A stretch of DNA of 64,000 nucleotides, from the NCBI GenBank assembly GCA_051746985.1, contig JBNJFP010000009.1, positions 1-64,000 on the forward strand, given 5' to 3'. The translations under genes and the position numbers were made by a program. Of the stretch, positions 48,009 through 56,035 are shown piece after piece (position 1 is the stretch's first letter; each line of letters starts with the position of its first letter). Source of the DNA: Fodinibius sp051746985. Its GTDB lineage: Bacteria; Bacteroidota; Rhodothermia; Balneolales; Balneolaceae. The notes beneath the pieces were generated by a model. The model made no database searches and was not told the origin of the DNA. It worked only from the letters and a program-made list of their open reading frames with translations.

Positions 48009-48035
48009 GCCGATCAACCCATGTTGATCGGCTTT
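48009..48035. terminator. bidirectional terminator, ctaA / oxidase operon
   Basis: GCCGATCAAC and GTTGATCGGC form a perfect 10-base stem around CCAT. On the minus strand it is followed by CTTTTT, making it the end of the long ACIII-caa3 operon; on the plus strand TTTAT follows. Confidence 0.8.
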
Positions 48036-48058
48036 ATAAACGTTTATGAGTAGGTCTA

Positions 48059-48361
48059 TTAAAACCCTGGTATAATTTCTGACCTAAATAGCGTATCCAA
48101 AAGTGTTAACGCTACTAAGAGGCCAAAAAAGGCTAAGCCAGATAATAAAAGCATGGAATTGAATCGCTCATCCCAGTAAAGATTCATAAAAAACAGGGCT
48201 ACTAAAGTAGCTTTAAACGTGGCTATGCCCATCGCTGTGATTATGTCCCACGGAGCAGGAATATGAACGTAATACACTACAACCGTAAGAATTGTAAGTA
48301 TCAGCAATGCGCCTGCAACGCCAAGTAAAGTTTTATCTGAGGATATATGGTGTCCGCTCAT
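48059..48361 (-). CDS. coxD: cytochrome c oxidase subunit IV family protein
   Basis: 100 residues with three transmembrane helices; last gene of the operon. The segment GIATFKATLVALFFMNLYWDERFN matches the prokaryotic COX4 family (the conserved lysine and the FFMNL stretch). It stabilises the oxidase. It lies 23 bases after subunit III, and the operon terminator follows. Confidence 0.9.
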   Translation of the reverse strand: MSGHHISSDKTLLGVAGALLILTILTVVVYYVHIPAPWDIITAMGIATFKATLVALFFMNLYWDERFNSMLLLSGLAFFGLLVALTLLDTLFRSEIIPGF

Positions 48362-48384
48362 GAGCTGTAAAATTTTTTAAGTTA

Positions 48385-49041
48385 TTATTCAATAAGATAA
48401 AAGAGGGGGAATAGGAAAATCCAGATGATATCAACCAAGTGCCAGTAGAGGCCGGTTATTTCAACAGGAGTATAATATTCACTGCTAAAATGGCCCTTGA
48501 GAGCTCTCCAAAGCAGCCATCCCATTAATCCCATTCCAATGAGCACGTGGATACCGTGGAGCCCAGTCATCAGGTAATACAGGCTATAAAATACATTGGC
48601 TTTTTCATGCTCGATGCCGTCGAAGGCATAAAATTCGCCGGGGAAAATACCGAGCTCAAACTTGTGGGTCCATTCAAAGTATTTAATAACCATAAATACT
48701 CCGGCCAGTGCCAGCGTGATACCCAAATTAATAGCAATATTTTTAATCTGATTTTTCTGGGCGGATTTAATCGCCATTGCTACTGTTAAACTACTTCCGA
48801 TAAGTACAACGGTGTTTACGGCGCCCCAAAACGTATCAAGCTGTGTGGAGGCTTGGGTGAATAAATCCGGATACCAAAGACGGAATACAATGTAGGCAGC
48901 AAAGAGTCCGCCGAACATCAGAATTTCAGTTACCATAAAAATCCACATTCCCATTTTTGCAGCTTCAAACTGCTGGTCGGCATCCACAAAATGATGCTGC
49001 ATAAATCGCGAATGTGTTGCGGATGATGAATGATCTGCCAT
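48385..49041 (-). CDS. coxC: cytochrome c oxidase subunit III
   Basis: 218 residues, five or more transmembrane helices, the short form typical of caa3-type enzymes. Recognisable are KMGMWIFMVTEILMFGGLFA at the first helix, YYLMTGLHGIHVLIGMGLMG with the conserved histidines, and ITGLYWHLVDIIWIFLFPL at the end. It supports subunit I and proton uptake. 35 bases separate it from subunit I. Confidence 0.93.
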   Translation of the reverse strand: MADHSSSATHSRFMQHHFVDADQQFEAAKMGMWIFMVTEILMFGGLFAAYIVFRLWYPDLFTQASTQLDTFWGAVNTVVLIGSSLTVAMAIKSAQKNQIKNIAINLGITLALAGVFMVIKYFEWTHKFELGIFPGEFYAFDGIEHEKANVFYSLYYLMTGLHGIHVLIGMGLMGWLLWRALKGHFSSEYYTPVEITGLYWHLVDIIWIFLFPLFYLIE

Positions 49042-49076
49042 AATCAGTGATTGATAATTTTCAGGTTAATACTCTG

Positions 49077-50822
49077 TTATTCAGCTTTAATTTCCTTACC
49101 GTCGGTGCTTACTTCTACGTCGCTTTTCTGGCCATGCCCGTTGGCTGTGTGGGCAAGCCCCAGTTGAAACTCTTCCATTGGTTTGTGATAGTCATACGGA
49201 CCATTAATAATTACGGGGGTATGATGGAAGTTGTGCAGTGGGGGACGCGTGTTTATCTGCCATTCAAGTGCACGACTGCCCCAAGGATTGGCCGTAGCTT
49301 TCTCCCCGGAAAAAAGTGATTTCACGAGATAATAAAAGACCATCACAAAGCCAAGACCCAATATAAATGAACCTACTGTTGAAATCTGGTGGAATGACTG
49401 AAACTGTTCGATGTAGTTAAAATATCGACGGGGCATACCCTGAGATCCCATAACAAATTGGGGTAGAAAAGTGACGTTAAAGCCAATAAATATAATAGCG
49501 CAAGCAATTTTCGCTAATACTTCATTATACAAACGCCCAGTGATTTTTGGCCACCAGTAGTGGAGACCAGCTAAAAAGGCCATCACCATACCGCCCACCA
49601 TTACAAAGTGGAAGTGAGCAACAACGTAGTAGGTATCGTGGAGGTGTACGTCAAGCGCAATAGATCCAAGTACGATACCGGTAAGCCCGCCTACCAAGAA
49701 CAGGAAGAAAAATCCAAAAATATAAAGGAGCGGAGATTTTAAATCGATTGAACCTTTATAAAGGGTTGCCGTCCAGTTAAACATTTTAATTCCGGTGGGA
49801 ATCCCTACCAAAAATGTCAGAAATGAGAATACCATAGAAGCCAGGGATGCCTGACCAGATACAAACATGTGGTGTCCCCAAACGAGAAAGCCAATAAAGG
49901 CAATTGCCAGCGATGAAAGGGCAATAGCCCAGTATCCAAAAATATGTTTACGTGAAAAGGTGGTAATTATTTCTGAGACCACGCCAAAGCCGGGCACAAT
50001 CATAATATAAACGGCGGGGTGGCTATAGAACCAGAAAAAGTGTTGAAATAATACTGGATCGCCGCCCATAGCAGGATCAAAAATGCCAATCCCCAATATG
50101 CGCTCCATACCAACGAGGGCAAGAGTAATTGCAAGCACTGGTGTCGCTAAAATTTGAATAATGCTGGTTGCATATAATCCCCAACAGAACAGTGGAAGTT
50201 TATCCCAGGTAAGTCCCGGAGCCCGCATTTTATGGATAGTGGTAATGAAGTTTACTCCAGTTAAGATAGATGAAAATCCAATTATAAAAACACCAAATAC
50301 CATTGTGGTTACTGCACCCCCTGTACTTGAAGAGTAGGGCGTGTAAAAGGTCCACCCGGTATCAATACCCCCGTTAATGATTGAGAAAACAGCAATAAAG
50401 GCTCCTGTCAAGTACAAGTAAAAACTTAAGAGGTTCAGCCTGGGAAAGGCAACATCTTTAGCTCCCAGCTGTAGGGGTAAAATAAAGTTACCAAGTGCGG
50501 CAGGTACTGAAGGCACCAGGAACAAGAAAATCATGATAGCGCCATGCAGCGTAAAAAGCTGGTTGTAAGTATTAGCTTCAATAAATGTTTTAGCCGGAGT
50601 CCACAACTCGGTACGTATCAACAGGGCCATGATTCCACCAACGAAGAAGAAAAAGGTAATTGCCCCCAAAAACATGATACCGATCTTTTTATGATCGACG
50701 GTGGTGAGCCAAGACCACAACCCGGTTTCTTCGTTCAGGTAGTGTTTTTCCGGATTATCTTCGGGTTTAAACCTTTTTACCTGTACCTTTTTTTGAGTAT
50801 AGGTTGTTTCTGCTGTATCCAT
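49077..50822 (-). CDS. coxA: cytochrome c oxidase subunit I, A2-type caa3
   Basis: Catalytic heme-copper subunit, 581 residues, twelve transmembrane helices. The Cu-B and Tyr region reads FWFYSHPAVYIMIVPGFG. The heme-ligand helix is THDTYY-like (HDTYYVVAHFHFVMVGG). The D-channel glutamate of A1 oxidases (HPEVY) is replaced: HPAVY preceded by YS is the A2 signature first described in the Rhodothermus caa3 enzyme. It reduces O2 to water with proton pumping. The N-terminal ~30 residues are charged and cytoplasmic. The ATG is 2 bases after the coxB stop. Confidence 0.96.
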   Translation of the reverse strand: MDTAETTYTQKKVQVKRFKPEDNPEKHYLNEETGLWSWLTTVDHKKIGIMFLGAITFFFFVGGIMALLIRTELWTPAKTFIEANTYNQLFTLHGAIMIFLFLVPSVPAALGNFILPLQLGAKDVAFPRLNLLSFYLYLTGAFIAVFSIINGGIDTGWTFYTPYSSSTGGAVTTMVFGVFIIGFSSILTGVNFITTIHKMRAPGLTWDKLPLFCWGLYATSIIQILATPVLAITLALVGMERILGIGIFDPAMGGDPVLFQHFFWFYSHPAVYIMIVPGFGVVSEIITTFSRKHIFGYWAIALSSLAIAFIGFLVWGHHMFVSGQASLASMVFSFLTFLVGIPTGIKMFNWTATLYKGSIDLKSPLLYIFGFFFLFLVGGLTGIVLGSIALDVHLHDTYYVVAHFHFVMVGGMVMAFLAGLHYWWPKITGRLYNEVLAKIACAIIFIGFNVTFLPQFVMGSQGMPRRYFNYIEQFQSFHQISTVGSFILGLGFVMVFYYLVKSLFSGEKATANPWGSRALEWQINTRPPLHNFHHTPVIINGPYDYHKPMEEFQLGLAHTANGHGQKSDVEVSTDGKEIKAE

Positions 50823-50823
50823 A

Positions 50824-51774
50824 TTAGTTCAGTGTTTTAATGTATTCAATAATCGCATTAATCTGTTCGTCGTTAAGCTGGCCTTGGTAGGTGTTCATTA
50901 CATCAGGATACCCTTCAACGACTTTAGCACTTGGTTCCAAGATTGATTCGCGGAGGTAGTTTTCATCAACTTCTGTGGTAGAGCCGTCTTCAAAAGATTG
51001 CTCGCTGCCAAATAACCCTTGCCAAGTGGGGCCGGTCATATCACTGCCATCGGTTGAGTGACAGGTATTACATGCATATTCTTGCGTTAGTTGTTCGCCC
51101 CATTCTTCAGGAGCCAGATCTTCTGGCTGAGAACCTCCCCCTTCGTTGTCTGCAAGCCAGTCTTCAAATTCTTCTTCTTCATGGACGATGACTTCTCCCA
51201 GCATATCGGAGTGTCCATCGCCACAATATTCTGTACAGTAAATAATGGATTCGCCGGGTTCAGGGGCGTTAAACCACATTTCGGTGTACTGCCCGGGCAC
51301 TACATCCTGTTTTAAACGAAAATCGGGAACAAAAAAGGAATGGATGTAATCTCTGGAGTCCATAATCAGTTTAATTGGACGGTCGGCGGGTACGTGTAAC
51401 TCATTTGTTGAGTTTGCCCCATTTTCGTATTGGAATTGCCATGACCATGCCTGGGCTGTAACATTAACTTCATAGGCATCATCAGGAACCACTGTTTGGT
51501 TTACAAATATTTGGTATCCCCATCCAAAAACGATAAGCACCAAGATAAGTGGAATAACTGACCAAGTGACCTCGAGAGTGTTATTATGAGTAATAAGAGG
51601 GGTGACATCATCTTTAGATTTGCGTCGGTATTTATATACGAAATATATAATTACCGCAATTAATCCAATTGTCAAAATAAGGCTGCTGCCATGTACAAAC
51701 CAGAAAAGTGAATCGGTTTGTTCGGCCAGCGTGGATTTTGCCGGAGGTAAAAAGAAATCTTTAAGCGCTTCCAT
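50824..51774 (-). CDS. coxB: cytochrome c oxidase subunit II with fused cytochrome c
   Basis: 316 residues. Two N-terminal transmembrane helices (about 22-46 and 70-92) are followed by the Cu-A domain, with ligands in YCTEYCGDGHSDMLGE. A linker precedes a C-terminal cytochrome c domain (CNTCHS, axial Met in DVMNTYQGQ), which makes this a caa3 subunit. The heme domain is strikingly like the last domain of ActE in the same operon. It starts inside the SCO gene (14-base overlap). Confidence 0.95.
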   Translation of the reverse strand: MEALKDFFLPPAKSTLAEQTDSLFWFVHGSSLILTIGLIAVIIYFVYKYRRKSKDDVTPLITHNNTLEVTWSVIPLILVLIVFGWGYQIFVNQTVVPDDAYEVNVTAQAWSWQFQYENGANSTNELHVPADRPIKLIMDSRDYIHSFFVPDFRLKQDVVPGQYTEMWFNAPEPGESIIYCTEYCGDGHSDMLGEVIVHEEEEFEDWLADNEGGGSQPEDLAPEEWGEQLTQEYACNTCHSTDGSDMTGPTWQGLFGSEQSFEDGSTTEVDENYLRESILEPSAKVVEGYPDVMNTYQGQLNDEQINAIIEYIKTLN

Positions 51775-52600
51775 TCGTTTCTTTTATTTGCTGTTCATTA
51801 TTAGAATATCGGTGTCGTAACCACATAAAACCGAGAAATATACTCAGAATTAGGGCAGTAGCAAAGCCACCAATCTGCATCATTTTCCAGGCTACGGGTA
51901 CATATGAATTGGAATCCGCATCGTATTGATAACAATAGAGTAACACTTGTTCAGCAGTACTACCTATATTGCCATCAGCTGCATCATAGAGCGCATTCCG
52001 CATATTAAATTCGTCAAACTTGAGTCCATATAAATAACGGGTGATAACTCCCTCCGGGCTAAGAAATATGATGGCAGCACCATGGGCGTATTCTCCGTTT
52101 TCAAGTTTTCTGGAATTAAATCCAACAGCTTCAGTGAGCTGTTCAATATTTTCTTTATTACCGGTCAGAAAGTGCCATCCTTGTTCAGTTCCTTTTCTGC
52201 CCAGTTTATTCAAAAATCGTTCTTTGTTTTCAGCAGCCATTTCTGGTTCTTCTGAGGGATCAAAGCTAAAAGTGACAATATTATATTCATCACCGGGAGA
52301 CCATTTTAAATCCTTAACGCCTTCGAAAATGGCTTCTTTAATCATAGAACACAATTGGGGGCATTCATAATAAACCGGATTTAATAGAACCGGTTTTCCG
52401 TCAGAGAATAATTCGCCAAGTGTGACAGAATCGCCTTCTGCGTTGGCGAAGGTTAAATCGAGCGGAATTTGTTCCCCAAGTTGCTCTGTAACTTCTACAT
52501 CTTCAATATCTTGAGGCTTCTTGTTGTTTAGCTGAGCCTCTGCGGTGTCTGAGAATACAAACAGGCTTAATAAAGCTATAACAAGCCCAAATTTTTTCAT
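51761..52600 (-). CDS. SCO1/SenC family copper chaperone
   Basis: 279 residues, with a signal peptide ending near TAEAQL and a thioredoxin-fold domain. Copper ligands are CPQLC in YYECPQLCSMI and the later His in EYAHGAAIIFL. A C-terminal transmembrane helix (about 240-262) anchors it, with MWLRHRY after it. It delivers copper to the Cu-A site of subunit II, whose gene it overlaps by 14 bases. The position between ACIII and oxidase genes matches its role. Confidence 0.93.
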   Translation of the reverse strand: MKKFGLVIALLSLFVFSDTAEAQLNNKKPQDIEDVEVTEQLGEQIPLDLTFANAEGDSVTLGELFSDGKPVLLNPVYYECPQLCSMIKEAIFEGVKDLKWSPGDEYNIVTFSFDPSEEPEMAAENKERFLNKLGRKGTEQGWHFLTGNKENIEQLTEAVGFNSRKLENGEYAHGAAIIFLSPEGVITRYLYGLKFDEFNMRNALYDAADGNIGSTAEQVLLYCYQYDADSNSYVPVAWKMMQIGGFATALILSIFLGFMWLRHRYSNNEQQIKETNGSA

Positions 52601-52608
52601 AGCGTTAG

Positions 52609-53169
52609 TTACTCTTCATCGGCAGCCATTTTATTGATAGCACTGTCGATAGGAATTCTGTAAATACCATTTTCAAGATCTACAACACCAAAGCTGTTCA
52701 GTTGTTGCTGGCCTTCTTCTTTCATCTTATTTACTTGGTGGTATTCACTTTCAGAAGAAACCCGTTCTTGAGTAAGTTGCATATTGTATTGATACATCTC
52801 GAATAATGCCCTTACAAATATTATAACCAAAACAGTACCGAAAACACTCCAAAAAACAAGTCGTTTATAGTTAAGCTTATCGGCCATTACGCCGTGGTCA
52901 ACCGATTCAGCTACTTGTTCACTGCTAATTTCTACATCAACGTCTTCAGAATCTTCATGGGCGTGTGATATGTCACTTTGTTCCTCTTCTGAGCTTTCAA
53001 AGACCTCATTCCCACCTTTTTCAAGTTCTGTTGCCCACATTAAGATAACAGAAACCGGCACATCATATTCATTGGCCAGTTTATCCAGGTTTTTCTTGGA
53101 TTGGTCAAGTGCTTTTTGGGCAACCTCTTTTTTAAACTCAGCAGAATATGTTTGTTCGTTACTTGCCAT
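52609..53169 (-). CDS. single-pass membrane protein with transposase-type HTH, ACIII/oxidase-associated
   Basis: 186 residues. Residues 7-50 (YSAEFKKEVAQKALDQSKK, LANEYDVPVSVILMWATEL) look like the helix-turn-helix of IS3-type OrfA transposase proteins. An acidic linker (55-95) leads to one transmembrane helix at about 104-121. The C-terminus has LNSFGVVDLENGIYRIPID, a stretch I associate with small proteins encoded beside quinol:cytochrome c oxidoreductase and oxidase genes. It sits between actF and SCO, where a small subunit (ActG/ActH) is expected. Whether the HTH binds DNA is unknown. Confidence 0.7.
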   Translation of the reverse strand: MASNEQTYSAEFKKEVAQKALDQSKKNLDKLANEYDVPVSVILMWATELEKGGNEVFESSEEEQSDISHAHEDSEDVDVEISSEQVAESVDHGVMADKLNYKRLVFWSVFGTVLVIIFVRALFEMYQYNMQLTQERVSSESEYHQVNKMKEEGQQQLNSFGVVDLENGIYRIPIDSAINKMAADEE

Positions 53170-53220
53170 AGAATGTAAAAGACTTACTTAAGTAGTAGGT
53201 TATTCGAACTACTATGTTCG

Positions 53221-54405
53221 TTAGTGCTTATTTAGTGAATCTCCAAGTTTAGGATCATTAATAGGAACCATTTTGTTTTGCTTAAACTTATGGAAAAATA
53301 GCCCTAAAAAGATGCCACCCAGTCCAAAAAAGCCGGTGATAGTCATCCAGTCAAAGTGGAACCCGTGATGATGCAGTACCGGCATTACAATCCAGTAAAG
53401 TTCAACCAGATGTGCAGCTAAAATAAGTACCGACATGCTGCCCACAATCTTATAGTTCGATTTGGCCCATTTTGGTAATAACACAACAAAGGGAATAACA
53501 AATCTGCCAAAGAAATAGAACCAGGCTAAATATTCATATCCACCATTAAACCGCTCCAAGTACCAAACGGTTTCTTCTGGAATGTTAGCATAATAGATTA
53601 ATAAAAATTGACTAAAGGCGATGTAGGCGTAAAATACCGTAAACCCAAACATTTGAACGCCTAAATCATAAATATGCCCCTTTTGAATGGTGTTTGTGAG
53701 TAAGTCATTTTTCCATAAAAAGAAAATGGTGAGAATAACGACGGCGAATAATCCCTGGAAGCTCATTGCAAAGTAGTACACCCCAAAAATCGTAGAGTAC
53801 CAGTGCGGATCAAGCGACATGAGCCAGTCGAATGAAGCAAAAGCCAATGTAATGGCAAAGAAAAATAAGCCAGGACCGCTGGTGCGTCGCAATAACGTTT
53901 GCAATCCCCAGTCGCCGGTTTCATCCATTTCTACCGATTTGTTATACAACCGATAGCCGAGGAAACTCCAAATACCAAAGTAGATAAACTGGCGGATGAT
54001 AAAGAAGGGAGTGTTTAAATAAGGCTCTTTGCCCTGCATTACCGGATCAGTGGCTACTGCATCGGCGTGGGTCCAGTGAAAAAGTTCGTACATGCCAAAG
54101 AAAAGAGGAATAAAAAATAGTCCCCAAATCCCCATATTCGAAGAAAAGGTTTCGGGGATTCTGCGAATTACGGCACTCCACTCCGACCGTGTTAGATGCT
54201 GGATCATCACAAAAAACAAGCTTGCCAATGCTATGCTTGAGAAAAAGGCAAAGTTTATCAGATATGAGTAGAAAAACTGATAATGATCCAAAAAGTATCC
54301 TACACCGGTTGCCAGCAGACCTACCACACCCACACCAAATAGGGATTTGGTGACGTTAAGATCATCAGGAAATTGCAGCGTGTCGGTTATTTTAGGCTTG
54401 CTCAT
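53221..54405 (-). CDS. actF: alternative complex III subunit ActF
   Basis: 394-residue integral membrane subunit, about ten transmembrane helices, related to the NrfD/ActC scaffold but with its own sequence. Stretches such as FHWTHADAVATDPVMQGKEP, LYNKSVEMDETGDWG and FASFDWLMSLDPHWYSTIFG identify the family. In the known ACIII structures ActC and ActF form the membrane core. It follows actE closely, in the family's standard gene order. Confidence 0.93.
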   Translation of the reverse strand: MSKPKITDTLQFPDDLNVTKSLFGVGVVGLLATGVGYFLDHYQFFYSYLINFAFFSSIALASLFFVMIQHLTRSEWSAVIRRIPETFSSNMGIWGLFFIPLFFGMYELFHWTHADAVATDPVMQGKEPYLNTPFFIIRQFIYFGIWSFLGYRLYNKSVEMDETGDWGLQTLLRRTSGPGLFFFAITLAFASFDWLMSLDPHWYSTIFGVYYFAMSFQGLFAVVILTIFFLWKNDLLTNTIQKGHIYDLGVQMFGFTVFYAYIAFSQFLLIYYANIPEETVWYLERFNGGYEYLAWFYFFGRFVIPFVVLLPKWAKSNYKIVGSMSVLILAAHLVELYWIVMPVLHHHGFHFDWMTITGFFGLGGIFLGLFFHKFKQNKMVPINDPKLGDSLNKH

Positions 54406-54448
54406 AGATTAAACCAATCGTTTGTATGCGTTAAATACGTTTAAAATA

Positions 54449-55438
54449 TTACTCAGCGTTATCACTTAATGATTTTATATACTCAACAAGCGAGTTGATT
54501 TCACTGTCGCTCAGGTAATCATAGGGGACCATCGATGGTGGATAGCCCTCAACAATTTTAGCACCAGGCTCTACGATAGATTCTATTAAATACTCTTCGT
54601 CGGCTGTAGCAGAAGATCCATCTTCAAAGGTTTTTTCTGCGCCATATAGATTTTCCCAAGTAGGTCCAACCATATCGCTGCCATCAATAGAGTGGCAAGT
54701 CATACAGCCGTTATCTTCAGCAACGGTTTTACCTCGCTCGACAGAAACCTCCCCGTCATCGCTTTCTTCCTCGGCTGCCTTTTTAGCCTCTTCCTCAGCT
54801 TGTTTGTCTTGAAATTCTTGTTGGATGGTAGCTAAATCGACATCATATTCTTGTACTTCATCCTCTGGAACATTCTGGCTGTTTTGCAATGCTCTTATAT
54901 ACGCAACAATAGCCCAGCGATCTTCAACAGAAATTTGGCTCGCGTATGAGGGCATATTACGGATGCCATTTGCAATTGCGGAATAAAAATACCCATCCGA
55001 CTCTTCTTGCAAGCGCTCGATATGGAAACTTGGAGCAGGTACGTAGCCATAGTTATTACTTACCACAATACCATCGCCGGCACCGGTAATACCGTGGCAG
55101 GGGGTGCAGAAAACTTCATACTGATCTTTTCCACGGTAAATGAATGATTTGGTGACATCCAAAGGGATCTCATCTACAAAACTACTGTCTTCGTTAATAC
55201 CCTCGTATAAGGTTTTGTCATCCTTCAAATTTCCCCGAGCAATGGTTCCATCCACGGGTTTACGCATGGCACGTTTATCATCAAAAAACTCGTTTTTCTC
55301 CTGGGCCTCAAATCGTTCCTGCTGGTCCATGTTCATGTTGGGATGGACGGGCTCTTTATCTGAAAGTTGTCCACGACATGAAGACAATACCAGAGGTAGA
55401 GCAATAGCTGCCAAAAATAAGTACTTAGAAACTTTCAT
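54449..55438 (-). CDS. actE: alternative complex III cytochrome c subunit ActE, two heme sites
   Basis: 329-residue lipoprotein from the ATG at 55438 (signal peptide with lipobox LVLSSC). The first heme domain has CTPCHGITGAGDG, with Met ligand region NMPSYASQ. The usual mono-heme ActE ends soon after it. Here a charged linker (AEEEAKKAAEEESDDG) joins a second cytochrome c domain with CMTCHSIDGSDMVGP. That domain matches the tail of oxidase subunit II nearly motif for motif. An upstream ATG at 55474 lacks a signal peptide fit. It would carry electrons from ACIII to the oxidase. Confidence 0.92.
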   Translation of the reverse strand: MKVSKYLFLAAIALPLVLSSCRGQLSDKEPVHPNMNMDQQERFEAQEKNEFFDDKRAMRKPVDGTIARGNLKDDKTLYEGINEDSSFVDEIPLDVTKSFIYRGKDQYEVFCTPCHGITGAGDGIVVSNNYGYVPAPSFHIERLQEESDGYFYSAIANGIRNMPSYASQISVEDRWAIVAYIRALQNSQNVPEDEVQEYDVDLATIQQEFQDKQAEEEAKKAAEEESDDGEVSVERGKTVAEDNGCMTCHSIDGSDMVGPTWENLYGAEKTFEDGSSATADEEYLIESIVEPGAKIVEGYPPSMVPYDYLSDSEINSLVEYIKSLSDNAE

Positions 55439-55474
55439 CGGATCGTTTTGCGAACTAAAGATTTTTGTGGTCAA

Positions 55475-56023
55475 TTATTCCGAATCGTAAACGGTTTCAA
55501 TGTGTGTAGCCCCATTATTTTGGAAGAGTTTGGTAACTTTTTCTTCCGAAAATAGATCGTCGGTAGCCTCAATATGTACAAAGAATCCATCATCCGAAGC
55601 TTTTGAAAATCGTTCTACATTAAACAGGGGGTTATGTAGCCGAGGTAATTTATTTAACGCCAGCATTCCAAATGTAGCCCCGAATGCAGAAAGTAGCACG
55701 GTAAGCTCAAATGTTATAGGCACATAAATCGGAAAGTTGATAAAGGGTTTTCCACTAATATTCATCGGGTATTCATAACCCATTACCCATATCATGAGCG
55801 TTAATGCTCCAATCATTCCGGTTAAAGCACCACCCAATACAATCCAGCCGAGGGGAGATTCTTTTAACCCCATTGCTTTTTCCATTCCGTGGATAGGAAA
55901 GGGGGCGTAGGTATCAAAATCCTGATAACCAGATTTTTTTACTGCGGATGCTGCATCAACGAGTTCTTTAGGATTTCTGAACTCGGCCAATACACCGTAC
56001 ACTTTTTTGTTTTCTGCTTCCAT
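55475..56023 (-). CDS. actD: alternative complex III subunit ActD (DUF3341)
   Basis: 182 residues: a soluble N-terminal domain (YGVLAEFRNPKELVDAASAV, YAPFPIHGMEKAMG) followed by two transmembrane helices (about 60-82 and 100-122), the DUF3341 arrangement, and a C-terminal FFVHIEATD stretch. It packs on the membrane core of ACIII. The gene lies 12 bases after actC. Confidence 0.93.
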   Translation of the reverse strand: MEAENKKVYGVLAEFRNPKELVDAASAVKKSGYQDFDTYAPFPIHGMEKAMGLKESPLGWIVLGGALTGMIGALTLMIWVMGYEYPMNISGKPFINFPIYVPITFELTVLLSAFGATFGMLALNKLPRLHNPLFNVERFSKASDDGFFVHIEATDDLFSEEKVTKLFQNNGATHIETVYDSE

Positions 56024-56035
56024 AAATATCAGTTA

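Noticed and set aside
52609..53169. Insertion-sequence transposase in the respiratory operon
   Set aside because: Only the HTH is transposase-like; there is no catalytic partner, no inverted ends, and the protein continues into a membrane helix and a conserved tail.
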